Below the pieces are notes generated by a model that had not been told where the DNA came from, searched no databases, and saw only the letters and a program-made list of their open reading frames with translations. 46,766 nt of DNA from Phycisphaeraceae bacterium. GTDB taxonomy: Bacteria; Planctomycetota; Phycisphaerae; Phycisphaerales; UBA1924. Positions 39,923 through 46,766 of the stretch are shown in pieces. The stretch lies in contig JAHBXK010000029.1 in the NCBI GenBank assembly GCA_019636535.1, positions 1-46,766 of the forward strand. Direction: 5' to 3'. Both the position numbers and the translations under genes were made by a program. Positions within the stretch are counted from its first letter, which is position 1. Each line of letters opens with the position of its first letter.

Positions 39923-39951
39923 ATAGTATCACACAATGATACAAATGTCAA
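39923..39951 (-). promoter_or_regulatory. gntR promoter with overlapping operator
   Basis: TTGACA, a 17-nt spacer and TACTAT form a near-perfect housekeeping promoter on the minus strand. The inverted repeat GTATCA-cacaa-TGATAC (39926-39942) lies in the spacer and overlaps the -10, the expected place for GntR autorepression. Confidence 0.75.
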
Positions 39952-40074
39952 GCGGTCGTGATTGTGGTGCGTTCCTTTGCCGGAAATCAGGGGTTCGGCG
40001 TGGTTTGGTCGCGACGGCGCTGCCACCCTCCCGGCCCCGTTGCCGGCTGCGCCTCGGTCCCGGTTGTCCCTCGC

Positions 40075-40737
40075 TCAGCGTCCGCCGTCCGCACGCCGGA
40101 GGTTGAACTCCAGCGGCTCGCGGCCCGAATCGGGTGTGAACGACACCACGATGTCGAAGCGGTCGGGCTCGGGCGATGAGTACCGGACCGAGTGCAGCAT
40201 CCCCGCGCCCGCGCCCTCGGGCAGGCCGTCGGCGGTGAAGAGCGCCTCTTTCGGGCCGGAGTTCGCGGCGTCATAGCGCAGCGTGAGCGCGGTCGGCTCG
40301 CTCTTCCACGGCTCGAGTTTGGAAGAGAAGTGCCGCAGACGCAGGAACACGTCGGGCGCGCCCTCCTTGCCGGGCTCGGCGGTGATGCTCAGCAGTTCGA
40401 ACATCGACGCCTTGCCGTCGTTGCTCCAGCGGAACATGCCCAGGATGCTGTCGCCGTGGGCGGGGGCCCACGTCTCCTCAACGAAGGCCCCTTCACGCTC
40501 GCTCGACCAGCGGCCGGTCATGAAATCGAACTTCGACGCGTCGAGCGTGAGGGACTTGGCCTGCGCGGGCCGGGCGGGCTGCGCGGGAGCGGGCGTGGAG
40601 GAGGTGGTCGTCGAAGTTGTGCCCGAGGCTGGCTGACCGCCGGCCGAAGAAGCCCCGGCGAGCATCAGGCCCGCTGCGCCCAGCGCGCAAGCGGCGGTGA
40701 TGGAGATCAGCGTGGTGGCGAGTGCGGTGCGTGGCAT
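40075..40737 (-). CDS. Exported DUF6265-like protein
   Basis: 220 residues from ATG 40737, with GAGGAA upstream. A signal peptide (ALATTLISITAACALGAAGLMLAG) and a Thr/Ser/Pro-Ala linker lead to a beta domain: FDFMTGRWSSEREGAFVEETWAPAHGDSILGMFRWSNDGK, then FELLSITAEPG, FLRLRHFSSKLEPW and VRYSSPEPDRFDIVVSF. This fits DUF6265, a lipocalin-like domain of unknown function. It lies upstream of, and in the same direction as, the GntR cluster but is separated by that cluster's promoter. Confidence 0.72.
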   Translation of the reverse strand: MPRTALATTLISITAACALGAAGLMLAGASSAGGQPASGTTSTTTSSTPAPAQPARPAQAKSLTLDASKFDFMTGRWSSEREGAFVEETWAPAHGDSILGMFRWSNDGKASMFELLSITAEPGKEGAPDVFLRLRHFSSKLEPWKSEPTALTLRYDAANSGPKEALFTADGLPEGAGAGMLHSVRYSSPEPDRFDIVVSFTPDSGREPLEFNLRRADGGR

Positions 40738-40834
40738 GGGGTTCCTCGTGTTGCGGATGTGCGTATTCGCGTTCGTGTGCGAGCGTGGCGGTGGCGGGGT
40801 GAAAGGCGGGAGCGGCGGCGGTGCGCCAGCGCCA

Positions 40835-41218
40835 TCAGCCCTGCTTCTGCAGGTCCTGGAAGAGCATCAGCGCGTTCCCATCCGGATCGAAGAACGTGGC
40901 GAGTTTCACCATGCCGGGGATCGTGCGCGTCTCACCGTCGAAGCGGACCTTCTTGCCCTCGAGCATCGTTCGCGCGGCGTCGAGGTCCTTTACGCCGAAC
41001 GTCGGCACCGGCCCCGCGCCCACCTTCGGCTCGGGCGTCTCGGCAAAGCCGAGGTTCAGCCCCGGCGTTTCGGTCGCCATCTCGCACCAGCCGATCTCGG
41101 CAACGTCGTAGAGCAATTTCAGCCCGAGCATCGATTGGTACCAGTCGGCGCTGGCCTTGCGGTTCTTGCACTGGAACGAGAGCGTGACGCCGCCGTCGAA
41201 GTTGAGGGGTGAGGCCAT
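40835..41218 (-). CDS. VOC-superfamily (glyoxalase/dioxygenase-like) protein
   Basis: 127 residues from ATG 41218, with AGGAA upstream. Paired beta-alpha-beta-beta-beta modules are visible: LSFQCKNRKASADWYQSMLGLKLLYD and PTFGVKDLDAARTMLEGKKVRF...FFDPDGNALMLFQ. FDPDGN and the final metal-type Glu position (replaced by Gln in LFQD) suggest a binding or divergent enzyme role. It is divergent from the HxlR-type regulator gene across a shared 137-bp promoter region, so that regulator probably controls it. Confidence 0.82.
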   Translation of the reverse strand: MASPLNFDGGVTLSFQCKNRKASADWYQSMLGLKLLYDVAEIGWCEMATETPGLNLGFAETPEPKVGAGPVPTFGVKDLDAARTMLEGKKVRFDGETRTIPGMVKLATFFDPDGNALMLFQDLQKQG

Positions 41219-41288
41219 GGTGCGTGGGTTCCTGTTGGGAGAGGGGGGAGGTGCTTGGCCGGGCCGTGGTCCAGCGCTGGACGCAACC

Positions 41289-41316
41289 AGAATAGCCACT
41301 ATACTTTCTGTGTCAA
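41289..41316 (-). promoter_or_regulatory. Predicted promoter and operator of the VOC gene
   Basis: TTGACA, a 16-nt spacer and TATTCT face the VOC gene. ATAG-CCA-CTAT (41292-41302) is a small inverted repeat over the -10, a candidate site for the divergent HxlR-type regulator. Confidence 0.5.
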
Positions 41317-41355
41317 GGGCCATTCGGCCCGATTGCACGGTTTCCGGATCGACCC

Positions 41356-41931
41356 ATGCAGCCCCGTGAGGACATCGAGGGACGCCCACCGGCATCGCCC
41401 GGCGGGAAGCACGTTGCCCGCCTGTTCGCCAGGCGGTGGACGGTGCCCGTGCTCGCCCAGTTGCACCGCGAAGGGGGCAGCCGCTTCGTCTCCCTCGCCT
41501 ACCGACTCAGCGCAAGCGAAGGGGCCGTCCGCGCTGCGCTCGACGACCTGATCGAGGGGGGGCTGATCATGCCCAACCCCGGCTACGGCCACCCGCTGCG
41601 TCCCGAGTACGTTCTCACGCCCCGAGGCGTGCGCGCGGGCGTTTGCTGCGCCCGTCTCGAAGGCGCCCTCGAATCGCTCGGCCTGCGTTCGCTGGTGCTG
41701 CGAAAGTGGACGATGCCGGTGATGTGGGCGGTGGGTGAGGGTCCAGCGCGCTTCACGGCGGTCTCGCGAGCCCTTTCCGGCGCAACGGACCGCGTCGTCG
41801 CTGGTTCGCTGCGCGAACTCTGCGATGCGCGCCTGCTCGCCCGCCGCGTCCACGACGACTTCCCACCCACGAGTCTGTACGTGCCCACGCGCGAGGGCCG
41901 CTCGATCGCGCCGATCCTCGCCGAGATGTGA
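41356..41931 (+). CDS. Tandem HxlR-type winged-helix regulator
   Basis: 191 residues from ATG 41356. Two winged-helix halves follow one another: WTVPVLAQLHREGGSRFVSL...GAVRAALDDLIEGGLI...YVLTPRG and WTMPVMWAVGEGPARFTAV...RVVAGSLRELCDARLL...YVPTREG. Each fits the HxlR pattern (W-xx-I/V-L...RFxxL...L-LxxLxxxGL...Y-LT-xG). HxlR proteins are normally single-domain dimers, so this is a covalent pseudo-dimer. It lacks the sensor Cys near the N-terminus of many HxlR proteins. It is divergent from the VOC gene and likely regulates it. Confidence 0.8.
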   Translation: MQPREDIEGRPPASPGGKHVARLFARRWTVPVLAQLHREGGSRFVSLAYRLSASEGAVRAALDDLIEGGLIMPNPGYGHPLRPEYVLTPRGVRAGVCCARLEGALESLGLRSLVLRKWTMPVMWAVGEGPARFTAVSRALSGATDRVVAGSLRELCDARLLARRVHDDFPPTSLYVPTREGRSIAPILAEM

Positions 41932-42242
41932 CCGGCCGCGCGTGCGGGGTGGGTGGGGCTTGAGTGGGGATGTGGGGAGTGGGGGGGCGACCCAGCGCGA
42001 GAGCGGGCCGGGAGAATTCCTAGTATTGTGTCGGCCGCATCTGTTGGCCTCAGCGCGGGTGCATCCCAGCGAGTGGTTCTCGCGCGATGTTCGCGCGATG
42101 TTCGCGTGGCCGGGCCGCTGCGTTCGTTCCCGTTTCCGCCGGTACCACATCGGCCCACCGGCAGGCAGTGCTTCCCAACTCCCCACCCTCAGCCCCCTCC
42201 CCCCTCCCCCCCCGCCCACATTCTCAAACGGAGCATCCGAAC
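41932..42242. other. Gene-free 311-bp gap
   Basis: No gene is seen. It contains an 11-bp tandem repeat TCGCGCGATGT (42080-42090 and 42091-42101, with a partial third unit) and a pyrimidine-only run (about 42180-42222) just ahead of the next start. Confidence 0.5.
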
Positions 42243-43184
42243 ATGAAGAAGGTCGTCAAGATCCTCGCCGCGCTCATCCTCGTCTTCGTCCTGCTCCTCG
42301 TCGGCGCGGTCGTCGCCGTCGGCTACTTCGTCGACGACATCGCCAAGAAGGGCATCGAGCAGGGGGGCACACACGCCCTCGGCGTCCAGACCACCCTCGA
42401 CAAGGCCAGCGTCGGCCTCTTCAGCGGCAAGTTCGGCCTCAAGGGACTCAAGGTCGCCAATCCCGACGGCTTCTCCGCCCCCGCCTTCTTCTCGCTCGGC
42501 GAAGGCGGCGTCGCGGTCGATTACGGTTCGCTGCAGCAGCCGGTCGTCACGCTGCCGGAACTGCGCCTGGCCGACATCGGCGTCTCGCTGGAGAAGAAGG
42601 GCGGCAAGTCCAACTACGAGGTCATCCTCGCCAGCATCAAGAAACTTCAGTCCGACAAGCCGGCCGACCCGTCGCCCGCCCCCGCGCCCACCGGCGACGA
42701 GAAGAAGTTCGTCGTCAACCAACTCAGCATCCGCAACGTCCGCGTCGACGTCGACCTGGTCGAGGCCGGGCCGATCGGCCAACTCGCCAAGATCAGCATC
42801 CCCATCGAGAGCATCGAACTCTCGAACGTCGGCCAGACCGGCACCGGCGTCAAGGGCACGGGCGTGTCGATGGAGCAACTGCTGAGCATCATCGTGCAGG
42901 CGGTGCTCTCGGCGGCGATGGAGAACTCCGGTGGCAGGCTGCCGGCCGACTTCGTGAACGACCTCAAGGGCCAACTCGCCACGCTCGACGGCCTGAAGGA
43001 CCTGCCGATGAAGATCGCTGGCGATGCGGGCAAGGCCCTGCAGGACGCCGGTAAGGACGCGGCCGACAAGGCCAAGCAGGCTGCGGACGAGGCCCGCAAG
43101 GCGGCCGAGGACGCGGCGAAGAAGGTCGGCGACGGGATCAAGGGCATCGGCGATTCGCTGCCGATCCCCGGCGGGAAAAAGTGA
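42243..43184 (+). CDS. AsmA-like inner-membrane-anchored protein
   Basis: 313 residues from ATG 42243, with GGAG 10 bases upstream. One N-terminal membrane helix (VVKILAALILVFVLLLVGAVVAVGYFV) and an AsmA/DUF748-like start (VQTTLDKASVGLFSGKFGLKGLKVANPDGF) suggest a periplasmic beta-groove domain of the AsmA type, linked to lipid transport or outer-membrane assembly. The last 60 residues are an Ala/Lys/Asp amphipathic helix (ADKAKQAADEARKAAEDAAKK), like LEA or apolipoprotein helices, and could bind membranes. Confidence 0.72.
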   Translation: MKKVVKILAALILVFVLLLVGAVVAVGYFVDDIAKKGIEQGGTHALGVQTTLDKASVGLFSGKFGLKGLKVANPDGFSAPAFFSLGEGGVAVDYGSLQQPVVTLPELRLADIGVSLEKKGGKSNYEVILASIKKLQSDKPADPSPAPAPTGDEKKFVVNQLSIRNVRVDVDLVEAGPIGQLAKISIPIESIELSNVGQTGTGVKGTGVSMEQLLSIIVQAVLSAAMENSGGRLPADFVNDLKGQLATLDGLKDLPMKIAGDAGKALQDAGKDAADKAKQAADEARKAAEDAAKKVGDGIKGIGDSLPIPGGKK

Positions 43185-43312
43185 GGTCGTGAGCCACGTT
43201 GCGCGCGATCGATCCCGTGCGCTCAGGTCGCCCCAAGGTGAGATCAAACCGGATTCCAGAAGCGGGTCTTGAACCTCTCGATGAGCGTCCATGCTCGGAT
43301 GCGCGCTGCGGT

Positions 43313-44125
43313 GTGAATCCCGCAGCGCGAACACCGGTGCTCAGCGGAACAGTTTGTCTTGCCGCGGCACTGCTCGGCGTTGTAACGACGGTGGCCGTTG
43401 CTTGGGCGTGGTACGTCAGGCCAAAGGCGTGGTGGCCGTTCGGGCAGTCGACGCCGGCGAGCGGGCGTTCGGTACACCACGAGTGGACGGACCAGTTCGG
43501 GAGCAGGGCGAACCGCTCCATGAGCCAGGACGGATTCAGCTTTTGGAGCCTTTCGAGTAAGCGGCCAGTTACGGGCGAGGAACGACGTTGGCGAAGCGTT
43601 ACGGGCGGTAACTGGGAACGAGACTCGCACGTGGTTCCATGGTGGCTGCGGCGGTTGGAAGGAGATGGCGATTTTCTGGTTGCCGGCGAGCAGCGCGCCG
43701 GATGGCCGGCGTCCAGCCTCTCGGCTGCGGTGGTGATGCCATCGCGTGACGGTGTCGATCGCCCGCACGTGCTCTATGGCCTTGAAGTGCGTGGTCTGCG
43801 GTTCACATCCGGCGGCGACTGGATTCACTTTCCGATCATCCCGTTGTGGCCGGGGTTCCTGATCAATGCTGGCCTCTATGGCTTCACGTGGTTGTTGGTG
43901 CTTCGGGGCCGGACGATGGTTCGCGAGGTTCGCTACCGACTGAACGAACAGCACGCAGTTTGCGATCGGTGCGGATACGACCTCCGGGGACTTCGATCGT
44001 GTGATCGTGTCTGCCCGGAGTGCGGCGCATCTCGGACCGAAGCGTCGTCCGGGCCTGGTGGCGGCTCGCTGGCCCGTTCTGCGCGGAGGCTTCGTGGTCG
44101 GTTGCTTCGCAGCATTCGGTTGTGA
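43313..44125 (+). CDS. Membrane protein with C-terminal zinc ribbon, function unknown
   Basis: About 270 residues from GTG 43313, chosen to put a basic residue before the first helix (VCLAAALLGVVTTVAVAWAW); the start is uncertain. A soluble part (about 30-170) contains YGLEVRGLRFTSGGDWIHFPI. A second helix (FLINAGLYGFTWLLVLRG) leads to the cytoplasmic zinc ribbon CDRCGYDLRGL...CPECG. This two-helix plus CxxCGYDLRG arrangement is typical of planctomycete proteins, where the family is greatly expanded and uncharacterised. The C-terminus is Arg-rich. Confidence 0.7.
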   Translation: MNPAARTPVLSGTVCLAAALLGVVTTVAVAWAWYVRPKAWWPFGQSTPASGRSVHHEWTDQFGSRANRSMSQDGFSFWSLSSKRPVTGEERRWRSVTGGNWERDSHVVPWWLRRLEGDGDFLVAGEQRAGWPASSLSAAVVMPSRDGVDRPHVLYGLEVRGLRFTSGGDWIHFPIIPLWPGFLINAGLYGFTWLLVLRGRTMVREVRYRLNEQHAVCDRCGYDLRGLRSCDRVCPECGASRTEASSGPGGGSLARSARRLRGRLLRSIRL

Positions 44126-44278
44126 CGATCGAGATGCAACCAGACGATGGTCCGACCGTGCTGACTCGATTTCACGCGTTGGGGCGGGTTCGGTCGGCGT
44201 GTGCGACTCGCGATCGCCGCCCCGACCGATAACGCCTCGCAGTTGGCCTTTGCGCCTCGAATAGAATCATGAACGATC

Positions 44279-44302
44279 CGATCTCCAATCAGAAACAGAT
44301 CG
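44279..44302. promoter_or_regulatory. Candidate operator upstream of the Xre-Fic pair
   Basis: CGATCT (44279-44284) and AGATCG (44297-44302) form an inverted repeat with a 12-nt spacer. TATATGATAC follows and could be the -10. It lies 20 bp before the HTH gene, where an autorepressing antitoxin would bind. Confidence 0.4.
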
Positions 44303-44321
44303 TATATGATACCAAGCAGTC

Positions 44322-44708
44322 ATGCTCACCACCCCCGCCATCCCCCTCGCGATCCTCTCACGCCGCCGGGCGGAATTGGGCATCAGCCTCGCCGCGCTCG
44401 CCCAGCGCAGCGGCGTCTCGGAGCCGACCGTCAAACGCATCTTCGCGGGTCGCATCGGTGAGGCCTCTTTCGCAAACGTCGCGGCGGTTGTCGACGCCCT
44501 CGGCCTGAGCCTCGACTTGGGGGCGGCCGACGCCGACCAGATGCGGCGGACGCAAGCACGCAAACAGGCCGAGCGCGTGGCGCGGCTGGTTCAGGGGACC
44601 AGCGCGCTGGAGAGTCAGGCGGTCGACGAGCGGGCGTACCAGCAACTGGTCGAGCGGACTTACCACGAACTGCTCGCCGGGCCGAAGCGACGGCTATGGA
44701 CGGAGTGA
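44322..44708 (+). CDS. Xre-family HTH protein, probable antitoxin of the Fic protein
   Basis: 128 residues. ILSRRRAELGISLAALAQRSGVSEPTVKRIFAG is an Xre helix-turn-helix; the rest is helical (RKQAERVARLVQG...RAYQQLVERTYHEL). It overlaps the downstream fic gene by 13 bp, the layout of a toxin-antitoxin operon with the antitoxin first. It probably represses its own promoter and may neutralise the Fic protein. The partner of related Fic proteins is the HTH 'mobile mystery protein A'; this one is shorter. Confidence 0.8.
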   Translation: MLTTPAIPLAILSRRRAELGISLAALAQRSGVSEPTVKRIFAGRIGEASFANVAAVVDALGLSLDLGAADADQMRRTQARKQAERVARLVQGTSALESQAVDERAYQQLVERTYHELLAGPKRRLWTE

Positions 44709-45316
44709 TCGTGCATCCTGAAGCGCCTATTCCTGGCCAGACGCCGTTGCTCGACTACTCGGGTCTGCGCGCCAAGGGCGTGCGCACCGCCGCCGAACTC
44801 AACGAAGCGGAGGCCGAGAACGTGCGCAAGGCGACCGTCAAGTACCTGCTCGCCGCGCCGACCAAGCGCGCTGCGCCGTTCGATCTTGCGTGGCTGCGAC
44901 GGCTGCACGCCGAGATGCTCGGCGACGTGTGGGCGTGGGCTGGCGCGTTCCGCCGGCACGAGACGAACATCGGGTCGCCGCCACACCGTATCGAGATCGA
45001 CTTGCAGTCGATGCTTGAGGATCTGAAGATCTGGCATGCGTCGGGCATGCCGATGCTCGAACAGGCCGCGAGGCTGCACCATGTATCGGTGAAGGTCCAT
45101 CCGTTCACCAACGGCAACGGCAGATGGTCGCGCATGCTGGCGAACATCTGGTTGCGGCGGCATGGGTCAGCGCCGATCGCGTGGCCCGAAACGACGATCG
45201 GCACGGCGAGCTCGATCCGCGGCGGGTACATCCAGGCGGTCAAGGCCGCCGATTCGGGCGACTACTCGAAGCTGCTCGCGCTGCACGAGCGCTTCATCGA
45301 AGCCCAGACCGGTTGA
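44696..45316 (+). CDS. Fic-domain protein ('mobile mystery protein B' family)
   Basis: 206 residues from ATG 44696. TPLLDYSGL...TAAELNEAEAENVRKA, LAWLRRLHAEMLGDVWAWAGAFRRHETNIG and the Fic motif HPFTNGNGRWSR are visible. Fic enzymes transfer AMP from ATP to target proteins. The acidic residue of the usual HxFx(D/E)GNGR is Asn here, as in the mobile mystery protein B subgroup, which would alter metal binding. A self-inhibitory (S/T)xxxE(G/N) helix is not evident, so inhibition may come from the HTH partner. Translation is coupled to the upstream gene. Confidence 0.85.
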   Translation: MDGVIVHPEAPIPGQTPLLDYSGLRAKGVRTAAELNEAEAENVRKATVKYLLAAPTKRAAPFDLAWLRRLHAEMLGDVWAWAGAFRRHETNIGSPPHRIEIDLQSMLEDLKIWHASGMPMLEQAARLHHVSVKVHPFTNGNGRWSRMLANIWLRRHGSAPIAWPETTIGTASSIRGGYIQAVKAADSGDYSKLLALHERFIEAQTG

Positions 45317-45394
45317 ATCGCCGGATGATGAATTCGCCACGAAGCGCTGCACGGCGACGCGATGCAACGCGCGAGCGCCGCGCAGTCCCACCGA

Positions 45395-46766
45395 TCATCG
45401 CTTCCGCGGTTTGCCGCCCGTCTTCTTGGTCTTCTTGGCGCTCCGCACCGCTCGCGCGGGCTTGGCCGACGCGCGCGCGGTCGTCGTGCGCTTGGCGCTC
45501 GCGCCCTTGCCCGCCGTGCGACCCCCACCCCCACCGGCAGCACTGCCGGTGCTTCTGCCCTCACCCCCACCCTCGCTCGCGCTGCGCTTCGCGCCCGGCG
45601 CCTTCCCCTTCAACGTGCTCTTCCCGCCGCTCTTCCCACCACCTTTCCCCCCGGCCTTCCCACCACTCCCCCTTCTCCCCGCGCCCCGGCCGCTCTCGAT
45701 CACGCCATCCTCTTGCTCCATCGCCTCGAGCGCTGACTCGACCGCCTCCGAATCCTCCTCGCCTTCGTCGCTGTCGATCTCGTCGGCGTTCCACGCTTCT
45801 TCCGCCGCCGAGCCGGTCGCCATCCGCGTTCCGTCGAAACTCGCGTCGAACGACGCATCATCGTCGAAGTACGCCCCCGCCTCCGTCGGCAGCGACTCGG
45901 CCCAGTCCGCCTCCGCCGCGGCCCGGCCCGACCCAACCCCACGCCCCGCCGCGCGCCGTTCGCGCTCTTCCTGCTCAGCGCCCGCCGCGAGGTCCTCGTC
46001 CCGCGCCTGCGACCGCTTCTTCACGATCAGTTTGATCGGCACCTCCGCGAACGGCGTCGCCTTGCGGAAGGCGTTGAGCAGGAACCGCTGGTAGTTCGGG
46101 CTGAACAGTTCCGGCTTGTTCACCACCATCACGATCGTCGGCGGGTGCACCGCCACCTGCGCCACGAAGTACGCCTTGGCGAACGTCCCCAGTTTGCTCG
46201 AAGGCCCGCGCGTCGACAGGATGTTCTTCAGCAGCCGGTTCAACTCGCCCGTCCCCACGCGCGTCCCCGCCTGCTCGTGCATCTCGCTCGCCAGCCGGAT
46301 CAGCGACGGAAGGTTCGTCTTGTTCTTCGCCGAAATGAAAGCGATCGGCGCGTCCATCAGCGCCTTGAGTTCGTTCCGCAGGTACTCCGAGTACGACTCG
46401 ATCGTGATCGCCTTGCCCCGCCCGCGCCCCGCCGTCGCCACCTTCCCCTCCACCAGGTCCCACTTGTTCACCGCCAGGATCGTCGGCTTGAACCGCTTGG
46501 CGCACAGCGCGGCCAGTTGCTGATCGACCTGCGACGGCGGCAGCGTCGCGTCGACCAGCATCAGCACCACGTCCGCCCGATCGATCGACCGCTGCGCCCG
46601 ATCGAACGCCCACCACTCGATCCGGTCCGCGAAGCTCTTCTTCCGCCGAAGCCCCGCCGTGTCGATCGCCGTGAACGTCTTCCCGTCCATCTCAAACCGC
46701 ACGTCCACCGCGTCACGCGTCGTCCCCGCGATCTCGCTCACGATCACCCGCGGCGCGCCCGCCAGC
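45395..46766 (-). CDS. der: Ribosome-biogenesis GTPase Der (EngA), 3' part, with a long basic tail
   Basis: Partial: the gene enters from beyond the window's right edge, so the first GTPase domain and the P-loop of the second are missing. Visible are VIVSEIAGTTRDAVDV (G2), IDTAGLR (G3), NKWDL (G4), SAK (G5) and the KH-like domain ending AEVPIKLIVKKRSQ. Der assembles the 50S subunit. Bacterial Der usually ends near here, but this one continues for about 190 residues: an acidic segment (DSDEGEEDSEAVESALEAMEQ), then a Lys/Gly/Ala/Arg tail like histone H1. The tail is in frame and ends KPRKR. Confidence 0.92.
   Translation of the reverse strand, partial: LAGAPRVIVSEIAGTTRDAVDVRFEMDGKTFTAIDTAGLRRKKSFADRIEWWAFDRAQRSIDRADVVLMLVDATLPPSQVDQQLAALCAKRFKPTILAVNKWDLVEGKVATAGRGRGKAITIESYSEYLRNELKALMDAPIAFISAKNKTNLPSLIRLASEMHEQAGTRVGTGELNRLLKNILSTRGPSSKLGTFAKAYFVAQVAVHPPTIVMVVNKPELFSPNYQRFLLNAFRKATPFAEVPIKLIVKKRSQARDEDLAAGAEQEERERRAAGRGVGSGRAAAEADWAESLPTEAGAYFDDDASFDASFDGTRMATGSAAEEAWNADEIDSDEGEEDSEAVESALEAMEQEDGVIESGRGAGRRGSGGKAGGKGGGKSGGKSTLKGKAPGAKRSASEGGGEGRSTGSAAGGGGGRTAGKGASAKRTTTARASAKPARAVRSAKKTKKTGGKPRKR

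Noticed and set aside
43185..43312. TTG start at 43199 for the zinc-ribbon membrane protein
   Set aside because: No ribosome binding site, and the first 38 residues look non-coding; GTG 43313 just before the membrane helix is more likely, though unproven.
1..46766. tRNA or rRNA genes
   Set aside because: I looked for T-arm signatures (GGTTCGAATCC-like) on both strands; the only clear one belongs to tmRNA.

Overview
The window is GC-rich bacterial DNA, most likely from a Phycisphaerales-type planctomycete. This is inferred from secreted proteins with PAPGALALL...RRRR sorting tails, GC-type dockerin repeats (CPGDxNxDG...), a CDRCGYDLRG zinc ribbon, a dnaX lacking the usual zinc module, and mixed ATG/GTG starts with few strong Shine-Dalgarno sites. 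No taxonomic search was possible.

Layout. 1-5.4 kb: a PEP-CTERM-like secreted protein, an alkaline-phosphatase-fold/TPR protein, a sulfotransferase, tmRNA (ssrA, tag AGNNSYALAA) and a dockerin-type secreted protein. 5.4-5.9 kb: a gene-free stretch of hairpin repeats. 5.9-12 kb, all minus: a defence-island-like block (RhuM, NERD nuclease-like protein with a frameshifted zinc-ribbon tail, N6-adenine DNA methylase, PIN-domain protein whose start abuts the methylase stop). 12-16.3 kb: the chromosome-partition locus, with parB, three parS palindromes about 580 bp apart (two lying inside coding genes), a histidine kinase, a NUDIX hydrolase and a HARE-HTH-like protein; no parA is present. 16.3-23.5 kb: secreted or membrane proteins (an FGE-sulfatase-like protein plus the remnant of a paralogue, a DUF4230 pair, a second dockerin protein) and an aldehyde dehydrogenase. 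23.5-26.6 kb: a lone phage-type terminase large subunit paired with a GNAT acetyltransferase. 26.6-34.7 kb: a lipoprotein, ribosomal protein S1, SerA, a DapB/Ord-like dehydrogenase, an S1/P1 nuclease-like protein and a TPR-GT41 glycosyltransferase. 34.8-41.9 kb: dnaX with a clear -1 slippery site at its stop and a frame-shifted tau tail, ffs (SRP RNA), an Mla-type ABC ATPase, and two regulated clusters (GntR/membrane protein; HxlR/VOC). 42-46.8 kb: an AsmA-like protein, a zinc-ribbon membrane protein, an Xre/Fic toxin-antitoxin pair, and the 3' part of der with a long histone-H1-like tail.

Most unusual: (i) the dnaX A7 slippery stop with an out-of-frame tau extension; (ii) parS sites embedded in genes read in different frames; (iii) a dispersed 8-bp-period repeat family (GGCARAGC units) in at least seven places, one of them in-frame in the ATP lid of a histidine kinase; (iv) a second dispersed hairpin family; (v) the methylase-PIN-NERD-RhuM block.
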